Assembly: GCA_002490835.1 (NCBI GenBank)
Contig: DKUU01000018.1
Coordinates: 124,001-188,000, forward strand
DNA length: 64,000 nt
Source of the DNA: Lachnospiraceae bacterium UBA7196
GTDB lineage: Bacteria > Bacillota > Clostridia > Lachnospirales > Lachnospiraceae
Direction: 5' to 3'
Made by a program: the position numbers and the translations under genes. Of the stretch, positions 43,967 to 52,732 are shown piece by piece (positions within the stretch are counted from its first letter, which is position 1; each line of letters begins with the position of its first letter). A model generated the notes under the pieces. The model made no database searches and was not told the DNA's origin. It was given only the letters and a program-made list of their open reading frames with translations.

Positions 43967-45073
43967 ATGAAAAAAATTTTATTATATGGCAGACCATACA
44001 GTAACGGCGGGGACTTTCTGATCTATGACAGGATCAGACGTCTGTTGCAGGCAGCCTGTCCGGATGCGCAGATAACCTTGAATCTCCAAAACGACGCGCA
44101 GTTTGCACCGGAGGAGTTGAACGGATACGATGCGATCGTGACCGGCGGCGGCGGTGCGCAGTTTGCGGAAGCCTATGTGAGGACCAGTTTTTTCTTTCAG
44201 CATTTTGATGAGATCAAAACGCCGATTCACTATATGGGGACCGGACTCTACGGCGCTGACGGCGAGGACGTTACGCGCTATGAATATCCGTACTCTGACG
44301 AGATGATAAACTATTTCAATCAGGTGACGGAACGGGGCGGACAGCTTGCATCCAGAGACTGGGTGGTGGACGAGATACTGAGAAACAGCGGCGTCAAGGG
44401 AGTGGTGATGGCCGGCTGTCCGGCGTGGTATGATTTAGAGATGCTGGCAAGGCCGGAGACGGACGCGGTTTTTCAAGGTTCTTTTGCAGACAGAAAAATC
44501 AGGAAGATAGCCGTTTCCAATCACGGACTGACTAAAAATGCGCAGGATCATGGCAGGAAGCTGTCCCAGATTGAAGCGCTGATCCTATTCCTGAAGGAGA
44601 AGTATCCGGATGCGGAGATCATGCTGACATTCAATGACGGCTATCTGACGAAGTATTCCAAAGACTATAACCTGACCTTGCAGAAATGGGCGCAGGAACA
44701 GGATGTTAGCTGTGTGGAACTGTCAAGCGATGCCGCCAAGTTCAAGGCGCTTGATGAGATCGATCTGCACATCGGTTTTCGTGTGCATACGCATATATAC
44801 TGCATCAGCAGGATGATCCCCAGTCTGCTGATCGAGGAGGATATCCGGGGATTTGGCATGAACGAGACGCTGGGCCTGCCGCACATCACGGCTTATGCGC
44901 AGCACAGTAAACCGGAGGATTTTGCAGAGAATCCGTATCTGATCAAACAGCTTGCCGTTTTATTGGAACAGATGGAGACGCAGGGCAGGATAGATTATGG
45001 CGAGGTGTATCGGATCATCCGCGGCTGTTACCGGACAGGGATGCAGGTCTGGCTTTCCAATGTATTGAAATGA
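43967..45073 (+). CDS. Polysaccharide pyruvyl transferase family protein, second member
   Basis: A 368-residue PF04230 protein. It starts KKILLYGRPYSNGGDFLIYD, has a central DAIVTGGGGAQFAEAY and a C-terminal DLHIGFRVHTHIYCISRMIPSL block with the conserved H-x-G-x-R-x-H-x-H pattern of the family. It is diverged from the copy at 1940-3145, so it may use another acceptor. It follows a GGAGG site. The gene lies between legB and legF, so a role on the legionaminic-containing glycan is plausible but unproven; some family members are glycosyltransferases. Confidence 0.75.
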   Translation: MKKILLYGRPYSNGGDFLIYDRIRRLLQAACPDAQITLNLQNDAQFAPEELNGYDAIVTGGGGAQFAEAYVRTSFFFQHFDEIKTPIHYMGTGLYGADGEDVTRYEYPYSDEMINYFNQVTERGGQLASRDWVVDEILRNSGVKGVVMAGCPAWYDLEMLARPETDAVFQGSFADRKIRKIAVSNHGLTKNAQDHGRKLSQIEALILFLKEKYPDAEIMLTFNDGYLTKYSKDYNLTLQKWAQEQDVSCVELSSDAAKFKALDEIDLHIGFRVHTHIYCISRMIPSLLIEEDIRGFGMNETLGLPHITAYAQHSKPEDFAENPYLIKQLAVLLEQMETQGRIDYGEVYRIIRGCYRTGMQVWLSNVLK

Positions 45074-45120
45074 TCGGCGTGCCGGACGCAATAAAAAATG
45101 AACGCGGAGGACGAGCGCAT

Positions 45121-45801
45121 ATGAAATATCTGGTAGTAATACCCGCAAGGGGAGGGTCCAAAGGAATCCCCATGAAAAATATCTATCCCCTGAACGGGAA
45201 ACCGCTGTTGACCTATTCGCTGGAAATGATGCGGCAGGTGGAATTTGACGGAGACGTGGCGGTCAGTACGGATTCCGGACAGATTAAGGAAGTCGCCCTG
45301 CAGACGCCGGGAATAGAAGTGGTGGACAGGCCGGAGGACATATCCGGAGATAAGGCGAGCACGGAGTCGGCGCTTTTGCATGCGCTGGAAGTGATGGAGG
45401 AGAGAAAGGGCTGCGTCTATGACGCGGTCGTGACCCTGCAGGCGACGTCGCCGCTGCGGCAGGCGGCCACGGTCAGGGCGTGTTTTGATAAGTATGAAGC
45501 GGACCGTGACCGTTATGATGCGCTGCTGACGCTTACGGAGACGAGGACAGACTATTGGATCAAAGAAGGGCAGGATCATTTCCGCAGATTATATCCGGAC
45601 GCGCCGAGGAGAAGGCAGGATCGCGACCCCATCTATATCGAAAACAGCGCGGTCTATATTACCGACAGACAGTCCCTGATCGAGACGAAATCAGTTTTGG
45701 GACATCGCGTAAACGGTTTTGTGATCCCGGAGCGGGAGGGCGTAGACATCAACGAGCCCATTGACATCCTGCTGGCGGAAGAACTCTTAAAAACAGAGTG
45801 A
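45121..45801 (+). CDS. legF: CMP-nonulosonate cytidylyltransferase, LegF-like
   Basis: A 226-residue NeuA-family enzyme with the loop VVIPARGGSKGIPMKNIYPLN, split here as VVIPARGGSKGIP and MKNIYPLN, LQATSPLRQAATV, and a C-terminal IPEREGVDINEPIDILLAE. It would make the CMP-sugar from legionaminic acid and CTP. ATG 45121 fits the nucleotide loop; codons upstream to 45070 are open, but GGAGGACGAG before 45121 serves as the ribosome site. It stands with legI and legG, which supports LegF over NeuA, though substrate choice cannot be read from sequence. Confidence 0.85.
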   Translation: MKYLVVIPARGGSKGIPMKNIYPLNGKPLLTYSLEMMRQVEFDGDVAVSTDSGQIKEVALQTPGIEVVDRPEDISGDKASTESALLHALEVMEERKGCVYDAVVTLQATSPLRQAATVRACFDKYEADRDRYDALLTLTETRTDYWIKEGQDHFRRLYPDAPRRRQDRDPIYIENSAVYITDRQSLIETKSVLGHRVNGFVIPEREGVDINEPIDILLAEELLKTE

Positions 45802-45816
45802 GAAAGGAAGGGTAAG

Positions 45817-46848
45817 ATGCGTACGATTACGATCGAGGACAGAGTGATTGGCGAGGGGCAGCCGGCGTTTATCATTGCGGAAGGCTGTGACAACCATATG
45901 GGAGACATGGAGGCGGCAAAAGAGATGTGTCGGCAGGCGCGTCTGGCAGGCGCGGACTGCATTAAGTTTCAACACCATCTGCCGGATGAGGAGATGCTAA
46001 AAGACGTGCCGATGTCTTCTAATTTTGACATCCCGTTATATGACTTTTTGAAACTGCATGCGCTCACGCTGGATCAGCATGTGGAACTGATGGCCTACTG
46101 CAAGCAGATCGGCATTATGTACCTGTGTACGCCGTTTTCTTTAAAAGCCGCCTATGAGCTGAATGATATCGGTGTGTCCGCGTTTAAGATCGGTTCGGGC
46201 GAGATGACGGATATCCCCACCCTGCAGGCGATCGCCAGACTGGGCAAGCCGATGATCGTATCCACGGGCATGTGTACGATGGATGAGATCAAGAGGACGT
46301 ATGATGCGCTGGAAGCGACCGGCGTGGAATTTGCGTTCACAAACTGTCTGTCGGAGTATCCGCCGAAGTATGAGGATGTGAATCTCGGCGTGATCGCCAA
46401 GATGAAGGAAGCCTTTCCGAAGGCTGTCATCGGGCATTCCGACCATACGCCCGATCTGTATACCTGCTATGCGGCGGCTGCGCTGGGCGCATCCATTATT
46501 GAGAAGCATGTTATTTTAAGTAAGCAGACGCCCGGCCCGGATCAAACCGTTTCTATAGACTTTGAGGACCTCTATCGTCTGGTGGACGGCATCCGCAAGA
46601 TCGAGCTTGCGTCCGGCAATGAGAAATGTGTGCATAAGGATGAGGACGCGATCCGCTCATGGGCGTTTCGCAGCATCGTTTCCCTGCGAAAGATCAAAGC
46701 GGGGGAAGTCATCACACAGGATATGATCTGGTCCAAGCGGCCGGGAACGGGGATTCCGTCTCACCGCATGGCGGAAGTGACCGGCAGAAAGGCGGCGCGT
46801 GATATTGCGGAAAACGTACTGCTTGCATGGGATGATCTGGAAGGATAA
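45817..46848 (+). CDS. legI: Nonulosonate synthase, LegI-like (NeuB family)
   Basis: The 343-residue NeuB-family enzyme would condense phosphoenolpyruvate with 2,4-diacetamido-2,4,6-trideoxymannose to legionaminic acid. It begins with a short beta stretch (RTITIEDRVIGEGQPAFI), then AEGCDNHMGDMEAAKEM, YLCTPFSLKAAYEL, KIGSGEMTDIPTLQA, GHSDHTPDLYTCYAAAALG, and a C-terminal SAF domain (RKIKAGEVITQDMIWSKRPG). It differs clearly from neuB at 25923, as expected for a different substrate. A good AAGGAAGG site precedes ATG 45817. Confidence 0.88.
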   Translation: MRTITIEDRVIGEGQPAFIIAEGCDNHMGDMEAAKEMCRQARLAGADCIKFQHHLPDEEMLKDVPMSSNFDIPLYDFLKLHALTLDQHVELMAYCKQIGIMYLCTPFSLKAAYELNDIGVSAFKIGSGEMTDIPTLQAIARLGKPMIVSTGMCTMDEIKRTYDALEATGVEFAFTNCLSEYPPKYEDVNLGVIAKMKEAFPKAVIGHSDHTPDLYTCYAAAALGASIIEKHVILSKQTPGPDQTVSIDFEDLYRLVDGIRKIELASGNEKCVHKDEDAIRSWAFRSIVSLRKIKAGEVITQDMIWSKRPGTGIPSHRMAEVTGRKAARDIAENVLLAWDDLEG

Positions 46849-46852
46849 GAAG

Positions 46853-47995
46853 ATGAAAAAAATTATGATCATAACCGGTTCCAGAGGCGAGTGGGGGTAT
46901 ATCCGCCCGATCCTGCGCCTGATGGAAAACAGGGACGATGTGGAGGCGGTGCTGGTGGTGACGAACATGCACCTGCTTCCCGCCTATGGAAATTCTTATA
47001 AAGAAATTGAAAACGACGGTTTCCATATCGATTACAAGGTGCATATGTCGTTAGACGGCTACAGTCATGTGACGCAGGCGAAATCTTTGGGAATATTTCT
47101 GTCTTCTCTGCCGGACATTATCGCCAACGAGAAGCCGGACTGGATCCTGCTTGCGGGAGACCGGGGCGAGCAGCTCATGGGGGCGATCGCGGCGGCCTAT
47201 ACCTATACGCCGGTGGCGCATATTCAGGCGGGAGAAGTGTCCGGAAACATCGATAATATGACCAGACATGCGATCGGGAAGCTGGTTCATCTGCATTTCG
47301 CATCCAATCAGGATGCGGCCGATAGGCTGATCAAATTAGGAGAAGAGGCATTTCGGGTGCATAACGTGGGCGCGCCGCAGATCGACGAGATGGTGGCGGC
47401 ACAGTTTACGGAACTGCCGGAAATCGAGGAGAAGCTCTGCGTGCATTTGCAGGACGGCTATCTGTTAGGCGTGATGCATCCGGTGACGGAGGAGGCCGAC
47501 AGGGCGGAAATGCAGGCGGAGATCTTCATCAAGGCATTGAATCGCTTCGATATGCCGAAGGTCATCATCCTTCCGAACAACGATGCCGGCTCTAACGGGG
47601 TAAAACGCGCGATTCAGGAGTACCGTGAGGGGGAATATTATATGTATGCGAACCTGAAGCGGGAAGACTACCTCGGCCTTTTGAAGAACACGAAATGTAT
47701 CGTGGGAAATTCCAGTTCCGGACTGCTGGAAGCACCGACGTTTCAGGTGCCGGCGGTCAATATCGGCAGGAGACAGAATCTGCGTTTCCGCGGCATCAAC
47801 GTGATCGACGTTCCCTTCGAATTAGATAAGGTGGTACAGGCGATCGAAAAAGCGGTCAGCGTAGAATTCAGGGAATATCTTGCCAAAGAATGCGTTAATC
47901 CTTACGGGGACGGGCATTCCTCCGAGCGGATACTCGATCTGCTGGTGAATATGCCGGTCGATCAAAAGCTGCTGGTCAAACAGTTGACATATTAG
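46853..47995 (+). CDS. legG: Hydrolysing NDP-sugar 2-epimerase, LegG-like (NeuC family)
   Basis: A 380-residue protein that would release 2,4-diacetamido-2,4,6-trideoxymannose from its nucleotide-linked precursor, feeding LegI. IMIITGSRGEWGYI, LLAGDRGEQLMGA, HIQAGEVSGNIDNMTRHAIG and VGNSSSGLLEAP match the NeuC fold with changes from neuC at 26992 (RGEWGY for RAEYGL, GDRGEQ for GDRYET) that also appear in LegG-type enzymes. ATG 46853 follows GGAAGGATAAG; upstream in-frame codons lie in legI. TAG and the possible GTG of the next frame overlap by one base. Confidence 0.86.
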   Translation: MKKIMIITGSRGEWGYIRPILRLMENRDDVEAVLVVTNMHLLPAYGNSYKEIENDGFHIDYKVHMSLDGYSHVTQAKSLGIFLSSLPDIIANEKPDWILLAGDRGEQLMGAIAAAYTYTPVAHIQAGEVSGNIDNMTRHAIGKLVHLHFASNQDAADRLIKLGEEAFRVHNVGAPQIDEMVAAQFTELPEIEEKLCVHLQDGYLLGVMHPVTEEADRAEMQAEIFIKALNRFDMPKVIILPNNDAGSNGVKRAIQEYREGEYYMYANLKREDYLGLLKNTKCIVGNSSSGLLEAPTFQVPAVNIGRRQNLRFRGINVIDVPFELDKVVQAIEKAVSVEFREYLAKECVNPYGDGHSSERILDLLVNMPVDQKLLVKQLTY

Positions 47996-48012
47996 TGGAT
48001 AAAAGGGATACT

Positions 48013-48022
48013 GGAAGGAGAG
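48013..48022 (+). promoter_or_regulatory. Ribosome site fixing a GTG start
   Basis: GGAAGGAGAG at 48014-48022, just ahead of GTG 48028, is the strongest site near this gene; the earlier in-frame GTG 47995 has none. It decides the start of the membrane-protein gene. Confidence 0.7.
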
Positions 48023-48027
48023 AAGCC

Positions 48028-49590
48028 GTGATTAAGGTAAAAGCTTTTATGAGCAAGGCGTGTGCGGAAATAAAGCAAAATGTGGATCCTTATAAATGGG
48101 AATATCTATTCGGGTTTATATTTGTTGGTATCATTTTATTTTCTCATATGTATTTTGATTTTTTTGCAACGTACCGGCATGGATTGAATTTTTGGCATGC
48201 CTTGGCAGAGGGACATCCGCTTTCTTTCTATTCATACGCAAAGGCGATACCGGGCGCTACGGCAAACCGTGTGGTTAGCGCCGGCGTTTCATATGATTTT
48301 ACGATTTATGCTGTCTTTGCAATATGGAATTTTCCGGCATGGATCTATGAGAAGATTTCCGGGAATCCGGCGGAAAGCGCGCTGCTGTGCCTGATGTGGG
48401 GGAAATTGATGCTGGCTGCGATTGCGGTTATCAGCGCGGCGGGCGTCAGAAAGATTCATGAATTTGTTACGGGAGACAGGGAAGGATCGCGAACGGCGGT
48501 ATTTGTATATTTGTTTTCGGGCATTTTGATTGTGTCGGCGTATTATATCGGGCAGTATGATATTATTGGCGTAACGTTTGCAATCTATGGGGTGTACTAT
48601 TATCTCAAAAAAGATTATAAAAAATTTTATCTTCTGTTTGCAGCTGCGATTACCTGTAAATATTTTGCTCTGTTTCTGTTTGTATGTCTGGTACTGCTTT
48701 ATGAGAAAAGAATTTTATACATCATCAGGGATATGGTGTTTGGCTGCTGGCTGGTAGCGGCGGAAAAAATTCTTTTTAGTCTGGGCAAAAGCTATGAAGA
48801 AATCCATCCGCAGGTAGAAAGGGTGCTGCAGTCGGACGATGGCGTGGTTGGAACGAATCTTTTATCTACCAGAACGGGCTATATGTTCTCACTGCAATAC
48901 CATATGGGGGTCGACTCCGTATCCATTTTTGTTCTTGCGATGGGACTGCTCTGCGCCTATTGCTATTTGCAGAAGAGAGAAGAAAATTATGCTTTTTATT
49001 ATAAGACAGTATATACAGCTTTTGCAGCCAACACCATCTTTATCATTTTTACGGCCAGTCCTCCATATTGGGCGATTTTACTGGTGCCGTGGCTGGTATT
49101 GACGATTTATTGTAATGGAGAGCACAACAAGCTAAATGTGGGCGTGGAGACCATGGGAATCGCGGCCTTTCTGGTCTGGCGCATGGGGAGGGAACCCTAT
49201 ATTTTCAGGAGTGAAAACTGCGAAGGAATGCTGATGTATTACCTTCTGGGAAAGCCGTATTTTTATAAAAACGGCGCGGGGGATGTGATGGGCGCTTTGA
49301 TGGAAGGATCATTGCGGTCGGGATTTAACTTATGCCGGTATATCTTTTATACCTGTATGGTTATTTTGATTGTAGTTAATTTTCCCAGAGCAAATAAGAA
49401 GAAATACGAGAAGCTGCCGCAGGAACCCGGTATGCGGGGGCTGCTTGTTTTCCGGGAAGTGTGTGTTGTCGGCATTATCCTTTTGCCGCTTATCGTCTAT
49501 ATGATACAGGTGCTGTTTGCGCGGCAGATCATGAATGCGGCGTTTGGAAACGACACGATTATGCAGGTGATACAGATGCTTCGAGAATGA
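48028..49590 (+). CDS. Polytopic membrane protein, possible GT-C glycosyltransferase
   Basis: A 520-residue protein with about ten hydrophobic segments; I know no specific family. The first loop after the first segment reads FFATYRHGLNFWHALAEGHP, and ASPPYWAILLVPWLVLTIY occurs later, features met in GT-C mannosyl- and glucosyltransferases that use polyprenyl-phosphate sugars. It lies just after the legionaminic block. GTG 48028 has a strong ribosome site. Its base composition seems more AT-rich than the leg genes around it, as for the other large membrane proteins of the window. Confidence 0.5.
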   Translation: MIKVKAFMSKACAEIKQNVDPYKWEYLFGFIFVGIILFSHMYFDFFATYRHGLNFWHALAEGHPLSFYSYAKAIPGATANRVVSAGVSYDFTIYAVFAIWNFPAWIYEKISGNPAESALLCLMWGKLMLAAIAVISAAGVRKIHEFVTGDREGSRTAVFVYLFSGILIVSAYYIGQYDIIGVTFAIYGVYYYLKKDYKKFYLLFAAAITCKYFALFLFVCLVLLYEKRILYIIRDMVFGCWLVAAEKILFSLGKSYEEIHPQVERVLQSDDGVVGTNLLSTRTGYMFSLQYHMGVDSVSIFVLAMGLLCAYCYLQKREENYAFYYKTVYTAFAANTIFIIFTASPPYWAILLVPWLVLTIYCNGEHNKLNVGVETMGIAAFLVWRMGREPYIFRSENCEGMLMYYLLGKPYFYKNGAGDVMGALMEGSLRSGFNLCRYIFYTCMVILIVVNFPRANKKKYEKLPQEPGMRGLLVFREVCVVGIILLPLIVYMIQVLFARQIMNAAFGNDTIMQVIQMLRE

Positions 49591-49639
49591 GAATATGGGT
49601 GAGGAAAGACGGGGATCGCTATTAGGAAGGGGTAATAAA

Positions 49640-50002
49640 ATGGATTTGGTTCGCTATTGTGTAAAAGAACAATATACCATCAAAGAGGTTTTGGAACAGT
49701 TCGAGAGCTATAATAACAGGGTCGCTATCGTGACCAATGATTCCGGCAAGGTGATCGGCGTGGTCAGTCAGGGGGATATCCTGCGGGCGCTCTCCGCCGG
49801 ACAGAATCTGTATACGCCGGTCAATCAGATCATCAGGGGATCTTTCTTGCATTTATACGAGAAAGACATGGCGAAGGCCTATCCGATCTTTAAAAAGAAG
49901 CAGATCAGTCTGCTTCCGGTGATCGATCACAACAGCATGCTGATCGATTTTATTACGATCGACGATATCTACGAATATCTGGAAGAAAAAGGGAAAGCAT
50001 AG
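49640..50002 (+). CDS. Stand-alone CBS-pair protein
   Basis: A 120-residue protein made of two CBS motifs (about 1-58 and 62-118), with VIGVVSQGDILRALSAGQ resembling the CBS part of the PtmE-like protein at 38557 (VVSDGDIRRYILAGG). CBS pairs bind adenosine nucleotides and gate partner enzymes. No catalytic domain is present. It may be a regulatory subunit split from a PtmE-type nucleotidyltransferase, or a separate regulator for the kinase-like gene that follows. ATG 49640 follows AGGAAGGGG. Confidence 0.8.
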   Translation: MDLVRYCVKEQYTIKEVLEQFESYNNRVAIVTNDSGKVIGVVSQGDILRALSAGQNLYTPVNQIIRGSFLHLYEKDMAKAYPIFKKKQISLLPVIDHNSMLIDFITIDDIYEYLEEKGKA

Positions 50003-50045
50003 AGCTGCTGCAAATGAAAAATAAATTGATCGGGAGGGATAGGAA

Positions 50046-50945
50046 ATGTTTATTACGATCACAGGAGAACTTGGAAGCGGAAAAACGACAATAGCGAAAA
50101 TCCTCAATCAGGAATACGGTTTTGATTTCTATTCAACAGGCAGTATTCAGAGAGAGATCGCCAAAGAAAAGGGCATTTCAACTTTGGAATTAAATCAATT
50201 GATGTCAAATGACCTCAATAATGAATATGACAAAATGATCGATAATAAAACGATTGAGATAGGGCGGGAAAATGCGGGAAAAGACCTTGTATTCGATTCG
50301 AGGATGGCATGGCATTTTGTAGAGAAATCGTTCAAAGTATTTGTCACGGTGGATTCTTACACGGCGGCGGAGCGGGTGATCAAAGCGGACAGGGGTGCGA
50401 CAGAGCATTATCAGTCCGTGGAGGAAGCTGCGAAGAGCCTGCGCAAAAGAAAACGTCTGGAAGATTCCAGATTTGCGGAAATCTATAAGGTCAATACCAC
50501 GGATTTTGCCAATTATGATTTGATCATAGATTCCACTTCCGCTGCTCCGGAAGAATTGGCGAAATTCATTTTGGATAAGGCGAAAAGCCAAAATGCAGGG
50601 CGGGAAACGTATCTGTCTCCCAAGAGATTATTCCCCACGCTTGCGATACAGGAGATCGATACGGACCGCGTAAAGGAATTAAGGAACGATACGGACGAAA
50701 GGCCGATCGATGTCGTTGAATCTAACGGATCGTATTTTATCATTGGCGGGCACGAAACCGTCTGCGCTAAGATACAGAATGGAGAGAAGCTGGTGCCCGT
50801 AAACCTGCTTTCCGTTGATGGCAATGGAGTGATAGAGACATATCATAAAAAGGCGGAGGATATCGTACAGGCATCAGGACAATCATATCAGGAGTGGGAA
50901 AGCTTTAATGACATGAAGTTTTTGGGATATCCCGATCAGGCATAA
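50046..50945 (+). CDS. Cytidylate kinase-like protein with C-terminal ParB/Srx-like domain
   Basis: The 299-residue protein begins with a P-loop kinase domain (MFITITGELGSGKTTIAK, GKT near residues 12-14; DSRMAWHFVEKSFKVFV; ADRGATEHYQS), like (d)CMP kinases of the Cmk2 type. From about residue 195 a second domain reads TLAIQEIDTDRVKELRN, ERPIDVVESNGSYFIIGGHE and KLVPVNLLSVDG, similar to the ParB/sulfiredoxin fold that senses or hydrolyses nucleotides. Linked to the leg and neu genes, it may recycle CMP from CMP-nonulosonate transfer. The ParB-like reading is inference from pattern. Confidence 0.65.
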   Translation: MFITITGELGSGKTTIAKILNQEYGFDFYSTGSIQREIAKEKGISTLELNQLMSNDLNNEYDKMIDNKTIEIGRENAGKDLVFDSRMAWHFVEKSFKVFVTVDSYTAAERVIKADRGATEHYQSVEEAAKSLRKRKRLEDSRFAEIYKVNTTDFANYDLIIDSTSAAPEELAKFILDKAKSQNAGRETYLSPKRLFPTLAIQEIDTDRVKELRNDTDERPIDVVESNGSYFIIGGHETVCAKIQNGEKLVPVNLLSVDGNGVIETYHKKAEDIVQASGQSYQEWESFNDMKFLGYPDQA

Positions 50946-50992
50946 AGCCGGGAGGTCGGGATACGGACGCGCCGGTGCGGCGGGAGGGTTTT

Positions 50993-52690
50993 ATGGCGAG
51001 GAGTACAGGGATTGGGATTCAGGACTTTAGCAAGATCATAGAGCGCAATAATTTCTATGTGGATAAGACCCATTTTATCAAGGAGTGGTGGGAGAGTCAG
51101 GACGAGGTGACGTTGATTGCCAGACCGCGCCGTTTCGGGAAGACCCTGACCATGAGCATGACGGAACAGTTTTTTTCGGTCAAATATGCGGGGAGGGGCG
51201 ATCTGTTTGAAGGACTGTCCATCTGGCAGGAGGAAAAATACCGTGCCCTGCAGGGGACCTATCCGGTGATCAGTCTTTCGTTTGCCAATATCAAGGAGAC
51301 AAACTATCAGAATGCTCGTAAAAAAATTGGTCATATACTCGCGGGCGAATACGCAAGATGCGCCTTTTTATTGGAGGGGGATTGCCTGAATGAACAGGAA
51401 AAAGACACATTTCGCAGGAAGACCGTAGATATGGATGATACGGATGCAACGCTGGCGATCAATCAGTTATCAGAATACCTATGCCGTTATTATGGGAAAA
51501 AAGTGATCATTCTTCTGGATGAATACGACACGCCCATGCAGGAAGCCTATGTTTATGGTTACTGGGAAGAAATCGTGGCATTTACCAGAAGCATGTTCAA
51601 TTCCGCTTTTAAGACGAATCCGTGGCTGGAGAGGGCCATTATGACAGGAATTACCAGAGTCAGCAAGGAATCCATCTTTTCGGATCTGAACAATCTGGAA
51701 GTGGTCACCACCACGGCAGGTAAATATGAAACAGCCTTTGGATTTACAGAAGAAGAAGTGTTTGCGGCACTGGACGAGTTCGGAATGGGCGGGGAGAAGC
51801 AGAAGGTTAAATGGTGGTATGACGGTTTTATTTTTGGAAACTCGAAAGATATTTATAATCCATGGTCGATTCTAAATTTACTGGATAAAAAGAAGTTTAC
51901 GACATACTGGGCGAACACCAGTTCCAACAGCCTTGTGGGGAAGCTGATCCGTGAGGGCGGCAGGGACGTGAAGGAGTCCTTTGAAAAGCTGATGAAGGGT
52001 GAACATCTATGGGCTCCTATCGATGAGCAGATTGTCTATAATTGGCTCGACGATAACGAATACGCTATCTGGAGCCTGTTTGTAGCGAGCGGTTATCTGA
52101 AGATACTTGACTATGAAAAATATGAAGAAGATGATTTCGTTGGCGAACCCCAATATGAGCTGGCGCTGACCAACCATGAAGTCGAGATTATGTTCAAAAG
52201 CATGATCAGGGGCTGGTTTGTGAGAGACGCGTCGAATTATAACGCGTTTATCAAGGCGCTGCTTTCGGGAGACAAAAAAGCAATGAATTATTATATGAAT
52301 AAGGTGGCGTTGGCAACGTTCAGTTATTTTGACGTTGGAGGCAGGCCTTCCGGAAATACAGAGCCTGAGCGATTTTATCATGGATTTGTGCTTGGACTTA
52401 TAGTAGATCTTGCGGACGGGTATGCGATTACATCAAACCGTGAAAGCGGATATGGCAGGTACGATGTGATGTTAGAACCTTATGATGCGAAAGACGATGC
52501 GATTATACTGGAATTTAAGGTGCGTGATCCTGAAGACGAGGGAACCCTGCACGACACGGTGCAGGCGGCGCTATTGCAGATCGAAGAGAAAAAGTATGCG
52601 CAGGCGCTCGTTGAAAAAGGGATTCCTGTGGATAAAATCCGCAAATACGGGTTTGCGTTTGAAGGAAAAGAAGTGCTGATCGGAAGCTGA
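50993..52690 (+). CDS. AAA-ATPase-like protein with PD-(D/E)XK nuclease-like C terminus (DUF1703)
   Basis: A 565-residue protein of a family common in gut Firmicutes and Bacteroidetes. The N-terminal ATPase has ARPRRFGKTLTMSM (Walker A-like, near residues 41-54) and VIILLDEYDTPM (Walker B). The C terminus has GYGRYDVMLEPYDAKDD and IILEFKVRD, the D...ExK pattern of PD-(D/E)XK nucleases. Its function is unknown, with suggestions of mobile-element or defence links. Genes before and after it are glycan genes, so it looks like an insertion. ATG 50993 follows GGGAGGG; GTG 50975 is weaker. Confidence 0.85.
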   Translation: MARSTGIGIQDFSKIIERNNFYVDKTHFIKEWWESQDEVTLIARPRRFGKTLTMSMTEQFFSVKYAGRGDLFEGLSIWQEEKYRALQGTYPVISLSFANIKETNYQNARKKIGHILAGEYARCAFLLEGDCLNEQEKDTFRRKTVDMDDTDATLAINQLSEYLCRYYGKKVIILLDEYDTPMQEAYVYGYWEEIVAFTRSMFNSAFKTNPWLERAIMTGITRVSKESIFSDLNNLEVVTTTAGKYETAFGFTEEEVFAALDEFGMGGEKQKVKWWYDGFIFGNSKDIYNPWSILNLLDKKKFTTYWANTSSNSLVGKLIREGGRDVKESFEKLMKGEHLWAPIDEQIVYNWLDDNEYAIWSLFVASGYLKILDYEKYEEDDFVGEPQYELALTNHEVEIMFKSMIRGWFVRDASNYNAFIKALLSGDKKAMNYYMNKVALATFSYFDVGGRPSGNTEPERFYHGFVLGLIVDLADGYAITSNRESGYGRYDVMLEPYDAKDDAIILEFKVRDPEDEGTLHDTVQAALLQIEEKKYAQALVEKGIPVDKIRKYGFAFEGKEVLIGS

Positions 52691-52732
52691 CAGCCGGTTA
52701 TTTTGATATGATAATCTGGAGCGAAAATACAA

